Assembly (NCBI RefSeq): GCF_003473485.1
Contig: NC_053042.1
Span: 19,984,501-20,048,500 of the forward strand
Length of the DNA: 64,000 bases
Direction: 5' to 3'
From: Medicago truncatula
Lineage: Eukaryota > Streptophyta > Magnoliopsida > Fabales > Fabaceae
This document shows, piece after piece, positions 46,601 through 58,385 of this stretch. Below the pieces are notes generated by a model that was not told the DNA's origin, ran no database searches, and worked only from the letters and a program-made list of their open reading frames with translations. Position 1 is the first letter of the stretch. Each line of letters starts with the position of its first letter. The position numbers and the translations under genes are program-made.

Positions 46601-49600
46601 TCCAGGGAATTGGTCGGACCCATTGTGGGTCTATTGTAGGCAGCCTTATCTTGCATTTGAAAGAGATTGATTACACAACTTAAATCTGTGATATTCTTGT
46701 CAAAGATTGTTGCTGTTTTTTTTTTAAAGCAAAAGAAATAGCATGAAAAGACATCACCATGGAGAGAAATTCTAACTATGTTGGCATCTTACACCCTATC
46801 AACTATGTGTAGTATACCTACACTTTACATTAAAAAATAGAAAAGAATACAAAACCTGGGGGACATATACCAAACCCATGACCAAATAAAAGGAAATTGT
46901 CATTTTCAATTTATAATTGGGAAGACACGTCATATTGCGGGGTAAAGCCTTAATCAATGAAGCTAGGGATTAAATCTACTCTAACCACTGCCTCAAGGAT
47001 ATCGTTCATTTATTGTCCAAATCATACTAAAATGAAATTTGTAAAAGAAAAAAAAGTGATAGTCTAACAGTCTAAAAAAGAAAATTTGAAAGGATAAAAA
47101 AGAAAGGGATCAAAACCAACACAAACAATTCAGATCAATCAAATGGTGAAAGATTGATATACCTAAGAACTTCCTTAAAGTGATCTGCACATTCCTTGCA
47201 AGGGTACATTCGAGACAAGATCTGTACCTGTAGGAGGAAAAAGAACGCAACTTTTTTTACAATGATGAGATGGGCGATTGTGCCAAGGAGGTTATATTAT
47301 ATTCACTAATAAAGATTGATGTAGAAAAAGAAACTGACTTAATGATATGTGAGGATGAGCAGAAAATGAAGATTAAAGTAATGGTTCTATATTCTTTTTT
47401 ATCTAGTGTGTTTGCAATTTTACCTGTGTTTCCATTAGTTGCAACACATGTTCTGAAATACAATGTTCATGTTAAGGGTGCTGTTGTTGTAATCTTTCTA
47501 GAGGTGTCCATAATTATACCATGTAATGGTGTACTGAGTCCTGAATGATGTTGTTTTTCTAATTGTATTCAAATAGAAACTTGCGTATAAACCAGAAAAC
47601 ATATGGTACATATAACAGAAACATGTCCTGAAAACATATTTCACATGTCATGAACCTGCATCACACTCCATTCTTATATACAAAAACTTGTGTATAAACC
47701 AGAAAACCTGATTTATAAACCAGATACTTGTTTTTAAACCAGAATGTTGTGGAAACAGAAAGTGAATAAACCAGAAAACATAATGTATTAAACCCGTAAA
47801 ATAATGTTCAAGGTATTAAAAAACCAGTAACATAATAAACCATCGTGATGCAAGAGAAAACCAACCATGATAATACAAATAAGGCCAACCATGGTGATAC
47901 AAAATAAGGCCAGCAAATTTTATTTATTTATTGATTTTGGAAACGGGCCAGCAAGATTTAGTTGCTGTAAAGTCAATACTCACTCAATACATATGAAGCC
48001 CAAAACTACATTTAAGCCCAAATGAGCCCAGAAGAACATTTCTTTTATACTTATTGGTAAGCATAATTTGCAATCTTGTCAACATGATAAATCATATATC
48101 AGGCATTAAAGTTTCATAAGACAATATCACAGAATAAATTTAACTGAAAGGGTTTCTCCTATCAATTAAAATACTCAAATAAGACCCTCAATGTGGTCTA
48201 ACTTCTGACTATTTGAAATTCTATTATTTATAACAAGGGAAACAGGAGGGAAAGAAAATACCAGTTCTTTTACATCCTTCTTCTGTTGTCTTGTAGGATT
48301 ATCTGGATACTGAAAAATGAAAATAGAAACTAGGTTTCAGAACTGTGTATCTAAAAATGTCAAAATTTTCATTTTTTGTTTTGAATCAAACTCGTTGACC
48401 ACATTGAGAAAACTTAAAAATAATAATATTTAGGTTTATATACATAATATTTTTTTATTTAAATATTTTTTCAAAAAATGTTAAATACATAAAAAAAAAA
48501 ATGCCACATCATTAAATATATTGACTATATTTGCTACATCATCATTTTTTAAATGGAACAATACTACCAAGGACTAAAAGTGAAGGAATCTAAAATTGTT
48601 AGGACAAAATCTATTAACTAATTTTGCAGGTACTAAAATGTGATCAGAGTCAGACACGTATTTTAGGGACCAAATGCACTATTAACTCTAATATTTATTA
48701 TGTGTGACATAAAACACAATGAATCAACTTTGTAGATGAAAGCAAGTAACAGCATGTAAAGAGTTGGGAAGTTGAAAGCCAGCAACAAAACAGAACTACT
48801 AATCCATTAGTTTGGTTGTGAAAATTAAGGAAAACAAAAAGTTCGAAGATATTGAAACTTTAGTAAACTAATGGTAGTACACCATGATAATGAGAAATGG
48901 CTCCTCATACAATATTACTAACGGGGGATTATGTTGTCAATAGTTACACCAAAATCATTACCTAGTGATTAACCACGTAAATTTTTTACAAAATACAAAG
49001 TTAAATTTGTTGATAGAACATCCAAATCCCATCTAAAGCAGTTAACAGGAACGCGAGAAAATGACCACTACTCACTAATATGTTTGTCCACTTCTCAGAT
49101 AAAGTAATGGCAAAACAATGTGATTGAACAGAATGGAGGAATCAATAGTTTCAGAACAATTGCAATGACAAAAGTCACAAAACCTGAGCAGCAAGAGTGT
49201 GAAGAAAAGTCCATGTAGACCTTCCAAGGTCTTCTTTGGTCACAGGTGTAGAGGACTTTGCCTACAAAAACAGAATGATGAAAAATAAATTAATAAAAAC
49301 AAGTTCATATGCATAAATATATACTGCACATCTGTATCCTTGATTGATAAATAATTTGACTCAACAAAGTTCTCTAAAACGAGTACAAATAATCACTATG
49401 TTTGCATATATTACAATAATAAACATAATAAAATGCATAAAAACATTGAAACATTTATGCAATTTGTAATTATAGGATATCTGGATATGTTGTACTATTC
49501 TTTCCTCCACTATAACTGTCAAGATCAAGGTTGTCAAAATCGAGACTTTGCTTCAGGTCGAATGAGGATAGCAAGATCGTAAAACCTAAAATCGCATAGA

Positions 49601-50435
49601 TTTTGCATAGTTTAGACTTAACCATAAATGATTTCGAACAGATTTTACATAGTTTAGACTAAAACATAAATGATTTCAAACAGATTTTGCATAGTTTAGG
49701 ATTCTGCTCAGGCAAAGCAAAATCGCAAAAGCGTAGGATTTAACGATTCTGATCAGGATTTTAACAACAATGGTCAAGATACCCTTCCCTACATAAAATT
49801 TAATTCTTGACAATTGAAATGATGAAACATTTAGATTTCAGTAAACAGTAAGCAAAAATTAAAAGGTCCCTAGTAAGAAACCGAGTTGGTGATAGATAAC
49901 AGCATAAGTACTGAGGTAAATGGATTAAAACTGCCTATATCACTTCCAAAAAATGGTAATCAACAAGTATAAAGCTCTGCTTCACCTCCAACCCTTCCAA
50001 TAAAAATGAAAATTCACTATTAACTAATAACAAGCAAATCAAAGCAGTTAGGATTATAATAATCAGGAAAGTGTTGCAATAGTAGAACCGTAGCAAAATA
50101 ACATATTGGTTCTAAAAAATACTAGTCAATACATGGGATACTAGTGATAATAATAACAGCGGATTATAGTTCAGAAGCACAACCACACTCACTAGCACAA
50201 GATTCATGATAAAAGTGCTGAAAAATTAAGATTGCAAGGCATTGATGATGGATACCTTGAGAACGGGATCACGAGGTTGTACAGATGTAGCTTTTAAAAA
50301 TGGCACTTCAACGGAGGCATTACCAGAGGGTCCTGATAACTGAATATGGATTATAAAATTAGACACATGATGTTGAACAAAATTTGTGACTTGCTCAAAG
50401 TGATGAAATAAGGCCTGTACAGGATTCTCGGACAT
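43687..50435 (-). CDS. ERV1: FAD-linked sulfhydryl oxidase ERV1
   Basis: Six exons: 50435-50256, 49261-49184, 48309-48262, 47227-47163, 45979-45902 and 43804-43687, GT-AG borders, total 567 nt (188 aa), normal for plant ERV1. Order: a variable N-terminus (MSENPVQALFHHFEQ), the Erv/ALR domain VTKEDLGRSTWTFLHTLAAQ, YPDNPTRQQKKDVKEL, the active-site C-x2-C at Cys112/Cys115 (MYPCKECADHF), the FAD-binding WLCHVHNVVN, a C-x16-C structural pair (Cys141/Cys158), FPCERVDARWGKLDCEQ, and the plant-type C-terminal shuttle pair C-x4-C at Cys170/Cys175 (CEQNAC). Known: it reoxidises Mia40 or its substrates in the mitochondrial intermembrane space, and in plants the shuttle pair is C-terminal. All required cysteines are present. 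Intron 5 (2.1 kb) contains a TIR element. Confidence 0.95.
44526..45196. mobile_element. TIR element in ERV1 intron 5
   Basis: About 150 bp at each end are inverted counterparts: TTTCCCACGTCAAAGTTTAC, AAATGACGTTTTTACC, CAACGGTAGTTAACTACC and GTTCCACATATACAA at the left, with their complements in reverse order at the right. Flanks share CTTTGTC, a possible 7-8 bp duplication. The subterminal palindrome ACGGTAGTTAACTACCGT recurs and may be a transposase-binding site. No coding capacity. Confidence 0.75.
47575..47800. repeat. Dispersed ATAAACCAGAAAAC motif cluster in ERV1 intron 3
   Basis: ATAAACCAGAAAAC or close variants (TTAAACCAGAAT, ATAAACCAGATAC) occur at least five times within about 220 bp, loosely spaced. 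Visible as a local low-complexity duplication; function unknown. Confidence 0.6.
49599..49700. repeat. 42-bp tandem repeat in ERV1 intron 1
   Basis: GATTTTGCATAGTTTAGACT-type units start at 49599, 49641 and 49683 (period 42), with single-base differences. Confidence 0.85.
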
Positions 50436-51262
50436 GTTGCCTGAGATTCGATTTGAGGAAAAGTGACAAACAGATCAATATACCAAAGTCAGCAAAGCTC
50501 GTCAAATAATCGAATCGAAATAACATTCAAATAAAAGCCATGAATTATATCTATGTTGTTAATCACAGATAGTGTCCCGTACCACCGACCACCTAAAATG
50601 CTAAAGCAGTGAACTAAAAGCAGGAAGCAGAACATAACGATTGTTTGTGAGAAAGAACACAATAAAATGAAAAACACAACAATATCCTTAAAAGGGTTCT
50701 AATCGACAACGATTATAAAAAAAGAGATTTAGGAAATTTCGCCCAGAAACCCTAACAGCGGACGCAATAGCAGTTCAGAGCCGCAACAGAGTCGTGCCGA
50801 GCTCTACTACCGCTACACAATTCCGCTACAGTGTGCTATACAACGTAGCTATCAGTGTTGTCAATTGCAAAAAATATTAGTTATCTGTACTTCTTCACAA
50901 TAGCTTTCTCTTGTTATTAATTTACTTTTGTAGCACTGACACTTCTCATTAAAGGTGTGTTCGGTGTTCGACACGGACATATATGATTACATTCAATTAT
51001 TAATATACTTAAATCTCTACCGGTGTTAACGTGTTAGTGTCGTATTGACTAATAATATTCACATTTGCATCTATTACAATGAAATTAGTTATCTTCAAAA
51101 GATAGGGAGAGGATTACCTTACCTCCAATTGAGAGCCGATGAAAAGACGGGATATGGACGGCAGGCAATTTCTATCGAACACAAGCGCGGGAGTGAAAAT
51201 TTTGGAAATAAATTTTCTCAATTTATAAGGGTTTTACTTTTATGATTATGAGAGGGGTTTAA
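50436..51262. other. ERV1 upstream region
   Basis: Promoter/5' UTR side of the minus-strand ERV1 gene. Around 50955-51045 is a fragment (GTGTTCGGTGTTCGACACGG... ACATTCAATTATTAATATAC) related to one at about 43937-44070 in ERV1 intron 5, a dispersed legume repeat. No gene. Confidence 0.5.
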
Positions 51263-51496
51263 GGGGGGTGTATTGGATTATGATTTTAAAGGATAATTTT
51301 TGTTTAAAAAAGTCTTGAGGATTTTAAAAGACTTTGCAAGATTTTGATGACTTTGATGATTTTAAAAGACTATTAAGGATTTCAATGGATTTAATTCAAA
51401 AGATTTTAAAGGATTTGAAATGATTTTATGGATTTCAAGAGATTTTATGAATTTTAAGAAATAATTGAAAAAAATATCATACCACACTCTCTTTCA

Positions 51497-51622
51497 CAAA
51501 ATCTCAATAAAGACTCTTTTATTTATTTTATTTTATTTTTTACGGGAGAGTTAGAGTTACAAAATCTCAATAAAGACTCTTTTATTTATTTTATTTTATT
51601 TTTTACGGGAGAGCTAGAGCTA
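51497..51622. repeat. 63-bp tandem duplication inside the TIR element
   Basis: CAAAATCTCAATAAAGACTC... TTTTTACGGGAGAG is present twice, starting at 51497 and 51560, nearly identical. Confidence 0.9.
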
Positions 51623-51640
51623 GAGAGAGAGTGTGAAGGA

Positions 51641-51685
<45 letters not shown>

Positions 51686-51770
51686 TCAGAGAGAGAGGGA
51701 GAGAGAGAGAGAGAGAGAGGAGAGGAAAAGAGAGAGTAAGAGAGAAGGGAGGAGAGAGAGGGAGAGATAG
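51611..51770. repeat. GA-rich microsatellite
   Basis: About 160 bp of imperfect (GA)n, with GTGAAGGAATCAGAGAGA occurring twice within it. Confidence 0.9.
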
Positions 51771-52113
51771 TAAAATCTTAAAAGAAAAAAACAATCATAA
51801 GAAATCTCATGTTTTCATGAAAGACTTTTTCATGCTAAAATTTCACTAGAAAATCCCACAAAATCCATCAAAATCTGATTTATTAAACGATCCTTCGAAA
51901 TTTGAATGATTTTGAATACCACTAGACTTTTTTTAAGTGATTAAGAGTCTTGATTAAATACCACAAGACTTTTTTTAAATGACAAAGAATCTTGATTGAA
52001 TAACACAAGACTTTTTTTAAATTGGAAAGAGTCTTGATTGAATACCACAAGACTTTTTCAAGATAAAAAAGTCTTTTAAAATCCCTTAGAATCATGATCC
52101 AATACACCCCCCC

Positions 52114-55100
52114 TAAATTGAGATAAGGGTTTTACAGACACTAAGGACAATTTGGACATTTCATAGTTAAAGAAAATGGGGGCAGTTTTGTAATAACCAT
52201 ACACCCTCTCTTCTTCCTCTCTATTGTGTGCGATTCTGATATCCCTACCCACCCACCATCATGCGTCCTTACCACCACCATCCTCACCGACCACAGTCCT
52301 CGCCACCGCACCCTTTGTCTCTTCTCCCTCGCGCTGGTGACGTCGTTGTCCTTTCTTTTTCAGATCTGGTCCGCCAAAATCCCCACCATACCTTCGTCCT
52401 CTTCTTCCGTTTACAACCACCCTTCTTCCCTGCGCGCCGATGTTGCTATTTCTGACCAAATCTCTTCACTTCAGATCCGATCAGTCTGAACGCCGAACAG
52501 TGAGAGAGCGTATCACTGAGAGAGAGAGAGAGAGAGGAGCAGAGGTGCGGTGGTGAGGTGAAAGCAAAGATGTCCAGGGAGGAAGCGAGAGTGGCGGTTG
52601 GAAGAGGCATACAGTTTCAGTGAACAAGGAAAGAGAGAAAGGAGAGAGGAAAAGAAAAGAAAAAAATATAATAAAAAAAAAAAGAAGGAAAGAATACGGT
52701 ATAAAGCTACGTTTGTATTGTGTTTGGATTTTTGTGTTTATTCTGTAAAAAAAATTGTGCTTTTTTAAACTTTTAGTTTTTTAAGATAATGAAATTTAGG
52801 CCAAGTGTTAAAATTTTCATGAAATAAAATGTAATTTAACTATATTTTTTTTGAGAAATTTTGAAAAAATGTATATGCATAATGACTCGATTGAGCCAAC
52901 TCAAACTAATTTCATCATCATAGAATTGAGTTAGTTTATGTTTGACATAAAAAATATAATGATTTTTTTAACCAATCCAAATGACTTAAGATCATGTTCG
53001 GTAAAAATGACTTAAAGGTTTTGTTTGATAAATACAGTGGATAAACTGATAAGTTGACCGATTGCTGATGACTTGTAGTTTATAACGAATAGTTGATGAC
53101 TTATAGTTCATAAACTAATTAAAGTATCTGGTAAAATTAGCGATTCAACTAGCTAATAAATGTAAAACGACATAAAAGGACAATCCATTATTTAATGTAT
53201 CCTTTTATATAATACTTTTTTTTACAAAATATTAAAAATACTTAGAATTTATTAATTTAATGTATCTTTTATACAATTATTTTATATTTATTTTCATTAA
53301 AAAGTACTATACTTTGCAACAACAAAAAAAAAAAGTAACACTAAAATATGCTTCTATTCATTATTATTTTTTCTATGCATTCATTTTGATGTGTAGAGCA
53401 ATATTAGCGAAAACCAAAATCAAAGTGATTAAACAAGCACAAACTCTAAAACATGATAAAGGATAAGAGTGCAAAACAACCTGATATTTGTTCACCCTTT
53501 CGGACAAAAATTGACCTACGTCTTAGGGAGAGATATTTCTTAAATGTCGATGTTGGATACACACATGTGTCGAACATCGAACATGCCTATGATTAGAAGT
53601 GTTAGTGCTACAAATGTGAATTAGTAACAAATTTTAGACTCAAATATAAAGATATGAAAAAGAAAAAAAAAAAGACAAATAGAACTAATGTCAGATCATC
53701 TTTAACAATTATGCAATTGAACAAAGGATACCGAGTTAGTTATCTGAATTTTTTGTTTTTGGCGCTTAAATTTTATATTTAATTCATGTGTGTACTTGCA
53801 AAAGTACAATAATAGATATTCGGGTTTAGTAATGTATTATGAGATGCCTTGAGACTGATCCCAAGGGTGGTATTTATAGCCTATTGTGGGCTTGTTTAAG
53901 CGTAACTTATGCCCTAAGTAAGCTGGGTTTAGGTCTTTTGTCTGGCTTCTAGAAACATCTAGAAGCCAGCTAAGGCAGTGCCTATGGTCCAAGGAGCCTT
54001 ATGGAGGGCGTCCTGGCCTTTCTGAAGGATTCCTGGGCCCCTTTGGAGGACTCATAGGTCTTTAGGAATATATTGACGGTCCACAGCCCCCCAAGCACGA
54101 GTCTTGGGACAAGGCGAATTGATGAATTTTGCGAGGGTTTCTACAAGTTATCTTGCGTTTTTCAGATACTTGTAATGTTGTGATCCCCTAAGGGTGATTA
54201 TGCCCTTACGCGGGGGGGCTCTAAGTTTTTAAGAGTATGTTTGATAGTCCACAGCCCATAAACACGAGTCTTGGGACAAGGTGAAGTGATGAATCTGTGA
54301 GGTTTTGACTACTCATATAAGTTTATTGTACTGTCAGATGCTTGCTAGAGGCGGGATCTATTGGAGGGACACGCCTGAGCTTCAGGGAGACTTCTTGAGG
54401 GCACTTGTGCCTCTAGGAATGCAGATGGTTCAAAATGTGTTGATTACTAATTACATTTAACATCTAACATACACAAGTACATCATAAATAAAAGTTAACT
54501 AAAACGATTACATCATGTTCATTTAAACAATATATAATATTATCTTATTTTATTTTCTTATGCAGGAAAGTTAGAACACAATGATATCTTCCATCTATGT
54601 AAGCAGTTGAAAAAAAAGCATCTTGATATATACTTTGAAAAAAAAGTATGTTACACTTAAATCTTAAATTAACATGTTGTTTTCAACAACTAATGATAGA
54701 CAATAACATGTTTCAAACCTATCACAAAAGTCACGAGGGATAATTTCAGAAAAAAATGGAACATTTGGAAGGATGAGGAGTCACTTTCTTCTATGTGCAA
54801 CATTGATGACGATATTTACCTTGGTGTCAAAAACCACGTCTTCCTATGACAACCTCATCATCATTTCATTAATACTTAATTCATCGTCTGAAGGTGTACT
54901 CTCTTGGGTGGGGTTCAACAATAATAACAGATAAAATACATATGTGGAATATTGTGAAAACAGAAATTTTGGCTCAAAGAAAATATAGGTATTTAATGCA
55001 TTCATTAATAAAAAATATTATCTATCAAATATATTATTTATCACTAATTCATCTTTGAGACAAAACAATAATTTATTTATTTTAGCAATTTGCACAATCC

Positions 55101-55336
55101 AATAACTACGGAGAGCTATCAATCTACAACATCTAAGTTAAAGCAATATATCTCTATTAATCAGTTTTTTTTTTTTTTTTTTTTTTTGTTATAAGCTTTA
55201 TATATTACTCTTATATATGGTGTTCAATAAATTATATTTTCATATAAAATTTTGCAATTAATTTGTAGTTTTTCGAAAGACAAGAAATTTTCGATAAAGG
55301 GGTGTACGAAGAATTAGCTGTAATTCTTAAAAGGTA
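52114..55336. other. Repeat-rich intergenic DNA
   Basis: 52220-52600 is GC-richer with short open frames of Pro/His/Ser-rich composition that I do not support as genes. About 53860-54420 looks like part of an LTR (GGTATTTATAGCC, then two copies of a CACGAGTCTTGGGACAAGG unit at about 54097 and 54265). The rest is AT-rich. No gene recognised on either strand. Confidence 0.5.
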
Positions 55337-55595
55337 CTACCTCCGTTCCTTTTTTGACATTTTACACAAACCAAGACAATCAATAATGTTACTACTTTTG
55401 ATACAATAATTTATACCTTTACTAAAATAGTCTTATTCATTTAATATTATGTTTCATAGATTTCTCTCTCCGCAATAAATAATTAAGGGTAATATTGGTA
55501 AAACAACATTTAATGTTGCATTGAACTTTGAAAGTGACAATTAAATTGAAACAAAAATTTCTCCAAAAGTGACACTTATAAAGGAACAGAGGGAG
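55337..55595. mobile_element. Stowaway MITE
   Basis: Left CTACCTCCGTTCCTTTTTTG and right the inverted counterpart (AAAGGAACAGAGGGAG), flanked by TA on both sides (55335-55336, 55596-55597). This is the standard CTCCCTCCGTTCC Stowaway signature. 259 bp, no coding capacity. Confidence 0.9.
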
Positions 55596-56202
55596 TAATC
55601 AACTTTTTAAATTTTAAATGATGTTTTAGAGCCTTTTTCACGTACAATTTAGTCTTTCCGATTAATAACTAATGAAAGTCATCTGTATCAAATAAAATGT
55701 AGGGAAATGAGACATGCTTCTTATTCTAATTTCATGTTTGGCCTTCCCATCAAATTCCACCAATGACGACAAATGAAATATTAGTGATGATAAAAGTACA
55801 ATATTATTATTAATGCTACTGATTGTATGATGTTGAATATGATTTCAAATATAGTTCTCATTTCATCTATATTTTAATATGTGTTTTTATATTAATATTT
55901 GGTTATATTATCTTTGTTTTAATATGTGTTATAACTGGGAATGTATTTCATGTCATCCACATACATATATATTTATGTTGAAATTAAATTTTACAAAGAA
56001 GGGTAAATATATTGTATACATATTCTATCACAACACGCAAACAAAAAAGAACATCAATAAATCTATACTCATTAGGCTTTTAGTTCTTATATTTGTGAAT
56101 GGCAAACTATACAGAATTTAATTTATGAAAAAAAAAGGTAAAATATACATGCGTTAGCGGAGTAGAAAGAGCAGACAGACGAGCACGGAACAACAAAATC
56201 AC
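55596..56202. other. Upstream intergenic DNA of RNR2
   Basis: AT-rich, with only short unsupported frames. Confidence 0.5.
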
Positions 56203-56372
56203 GGGAAATACTTGGGTGCCATAGCTTTTGGTGTCATTGGTGACATAGATTCATTTTAGATGAGAGAGAATGATGAATAGATGATTAAAATAAATTATTT
56301 AGATGAGAGAGAATGAATTGTTAAGAAAGAGATAGACACAAAGGTGCCAATGACACCAAAAAATTATGGCAC
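56203..56372. mobile_element. MITE in the RNR2 upstream region
   Basis: Inverted ends GGTGCCATAGCTTTTGGTGT / the complement of GGTGCCATAATTTTTTGGTG, flanked by a perfect 9-bp duplication CAAAATCAC at 56194-56202 and 56373-56381, suggesting a Mutator-like origin. Core shared with the copy at 31470-31605. It ends about 460 bp upstream of the RNR2 start codon. Confidence 0.75.
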
Positions 56373-56659
56373 CAAAATCACAGGACTCAGCAGACACTCA
56401 TTCCAATTTCAAAAGTCAATTAAACACTACCACGTCACAAATTTTACCACCGATCAAAAAACCCCAAATTTTCAAACTAATCCAAAAATCCCAACGCACC
56501 ATTTCATCCTTATCCCTGATTTTTCCCTCCTCAAAACCCCAAAATACCGTTTTCCCCACATTTTTCTCTCCCCAAACTACCCTCCACCAGATAAATCTTC
56601 TCATGAAAGCTTCCCCAAATTCATTTCAAAATTCACCCGCGTAGTTTCCAATTTCCTTC

Positions 56660-56747
56660 TTCTCCCGCACGCTTTTCCAAATCCAAAACCCCCCCAAAAT
56701 TTACAAATTCTCCCGCTCCTATTTCCACTAAAAAATCATTATTTAAA
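56660..56747 (+). promoter_or_regulatory. Candidate RNR2 core promoter: two E2F-like sites and a TATA-like box
   Basis: TTCTCCCGC occurs twice, at 56660-56668 and 56708-56716, one base from the E2F consensus TTTSSCGC, followed by TATTTAAA at 56740-56747, about 90 bp before the start codon. E2F control of S-phase genes such as ribonucleotide reductase is established in plants; that these two sites work is inference. Confidence 0.5.
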
Positions 56748-56834
56748 CCCTTCACCTCTTCATTCTTACTCACAACACTTCAACCTATCAAAATAATCAC
56801 TTTTTTCTTTCAATTTCAATTTCCCAAACCAAAC

Positions 56835-57827
56835 ATGCCTGCTTTTCCAGAAGAACCCCTTCTTGCCCCAAACCCAGACCGATTCTGCATGTTCCCAATC
56901 CAATACCCAAAAATCTGGGAAATGTACAAAAAAGCCGAAGCCTCATTCTGGACCGCTGAAGAAGTCGATCTTTCCTCCGATCTCAAGCACTGGCAAAACC
57001 TCACCGACGGCGAACGCCACTTCATCTCTCATGTCCTCGCCTTCTTCGCTGCCTCCGACGGCATCGTCCTTGAAAATCTCGCCGGTAGATTTATGAAAGA
57101 AATCCAAGTCTCTGAAGCACGTGCCTTCTACGGTTTCCAGATTGCAATTGAAAACATCCACTCTGAGATGTATTCTCTTCTCCTCGAAACGTATATAAGC
57201 GATTCCGCTGAAAAGAATCGCTTATTTCATGCAATTGAAACAATTCCATGTATCGCGAAGAAAGCTGATTGGGCGATGAAATGGATCGATTCAAGCGATT
57301 CTTTTGCAGAAAGAATCGTTGCGTTTGCTTGTGTTGAAGGAATCTTTTTCTCCGGAAGCTTCTGTGCGATTTTCTGGTTGAAAAAGCGCGGTTTAATGCC
57401 GGGATTAACCTTCTCAAACGAGCTTATTTCACGCGACGAAGGATTGCACTGTGATTTCGCTTGTTTGTTATACTCACTTCTACGAAAGAAGCTAAGTTCA
57501 GAGCGCGTGAAAGAAATTGTTTGTGATGCTGTTGAAATTGAAAGGGAGTTTGTGTGCCACGCGCTTCCTTGCGCGTTGGTTGGGATGAATGGGGGTTTGA
57601 TGAGTACGTATATTGAGTTTGTTGCTGATAGGTTATTGGGTGAGCTTGGTTGTGAAAAGGTTTACAATGTTCAGAATCCGTTTGATTGGATGGAATTGAT
57701 TTCGCTTCAGGGAAAAACCAATTTTTTTGAGAAGCGCGTTGGGGAGTATCAGAAAGCATCTGTTATGAATAGCTTGAATGGAAATGGTGCTGCTGATTTT
57801 TGCTTCAAGTTGGATGAAGATTTTTAG
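56835..57827 (+). CDS. RNR2: Ribonucleoside-diphosphate reductase small subunit (R2)
   Basis: A single uninterrupted frame of 330 aa, full length for plant R2 (TSO2/RNR2 type). It supplies the diferric-tyrosyl radical that lets the large subunit reduce ribonucleotides to deoxyribonucleotides for DNA synthesis and repair. Iron ligands are all in place: Asp75 ([11 protein letters not shown]), Glu106 and His109 ([10 protein letters not shown]), Glu168 ([11 protein letters not shown]), Glu202 and His205 ([10 protein letters not shown]). The radical Tyr is Tyr113. The C-terminus LDEDF is the tail that docks on the large subunit. The start [10 protein letters not shown] matches relatives. One unusual residue is His242 in [11 protein letters not shown], where I remember Asp. 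No intron, as in other plant R2 genes I recall. Two E2F-like sites upstream suggest S-phase expression. Confidence 0.97.
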   Translation: MPAFPEEPLLAPNPDRFCMFPIQYPKIWEMYKKAEASFWTAEEVDLSSDLKHWQNLTDGERHFISHVLAFFAASDGIVLENLAGRFMKEIQVSEARAFYGFQIAIENIHSEMYSLLLETYISDSAEKNRLFHAIETIPCIAKKADWAMKWIDSSDSFAERIVAFACVEGIFFSGSFCAIFWLKKRGLMPGLTFSNELISRDEGLHCDFACLLYSLLRKKLSSERVKEIVCDAVEIEREFVCHALPCALVGMNGGLMSTYIEFVADRLLGELGCEKVYNVQNPFDWMELISLQGKTNFFEKRVGEYQKASVMNSLNGNGAADFCFKLDEDF

Positions 57828-58385
57828 ATCAAGAAAGAAATTAGGGTTATGATTATCTAGTATTTTTATTATATTTTAATTTCTGAATCTTGTTTAATTA
57901 ATAATTTTATAATGGCCGAGTTTTTATGCATTCATAGGTTTCTTTTTCTTAGTTTTTTTCATGATCATGGTCAATGTATAAATGCAGCTCAATGTTTAAT
58001 GAAATTTGTTTCTTGTGCTTAAATAATTGATTTTAATTCTTTTTATTTTTTGATTGTGTGATTGAATATTCATTTATTTATTTTTTAAAATTTATATGTA
58101 ATTTGATTGAATTTGTTCTTGTTTATTAGTTAATTTTGATTGAATGAAATTTGATTAAATTCAATTTCTTTTGCTTTGGTTAATTTTGTGAACAGCAAAC
58201 TGATGCGTTCTATATATTTAATTTAATTATTTCCGTCAAATAAAAAGATCCAATATTTAATTTTTGAAAAGGGTATAATAGGTTATAAAAAATGATATAG
58301 ATACGATTCTTTTACGCCTTGTTTGGGCAGTGAGAAGGGTGTTCTTTCTGTGAATTGTTAATGGCTTCTGAAACTCAGCATTGAA
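57828..58385. other. RNR2 3' UTR and spacer
   Basis: AT-rich 3' flank of RNR2, then the leader of the next plus-strand gene. No coding sequence seen. Confidence 0.5.

Larger units (their letters stand above)
51263..52113. mobile_element. TIR DNA element with GGGGGTGTATTGGAT ends
   Basis: Left GGGGGGTGTATTGGATTATG and right the inverted counterpart (CATGATCCAATACACCCCCC), flanked by TAA on both sides (51260-51262, 52114-52116). A 3-bp duplication of that type suggests PIF/Harbinger, but the family is uncertain. Subterminal regions contain many copies of AAGTCTTG/CAAGACTT-type units. The interior holds a tandem duplication and a GA tract. No transposase. Confidence 0.75.

Noticed and set aside
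52226..52489. Short Pro/His/Ser-rich frames
   Set aside because: Several overlapping frames of similar length in a GC-richer patch, no domain, no splice context.
56344..56796. 150-codon open frame upstream of RNR2
   Set aside because: Composition is Pro/Asn/Phe low-complexity, it overlaps the MITE end, the E2F-like sites and the TATA-like box, and has no recognisable domain. Better explained as a C-rich promoter.
57424..57759. Minus-strand open frames inside RNR2
   Set aside because: Shadows of the strongly coding plus strand; no independent similarity.
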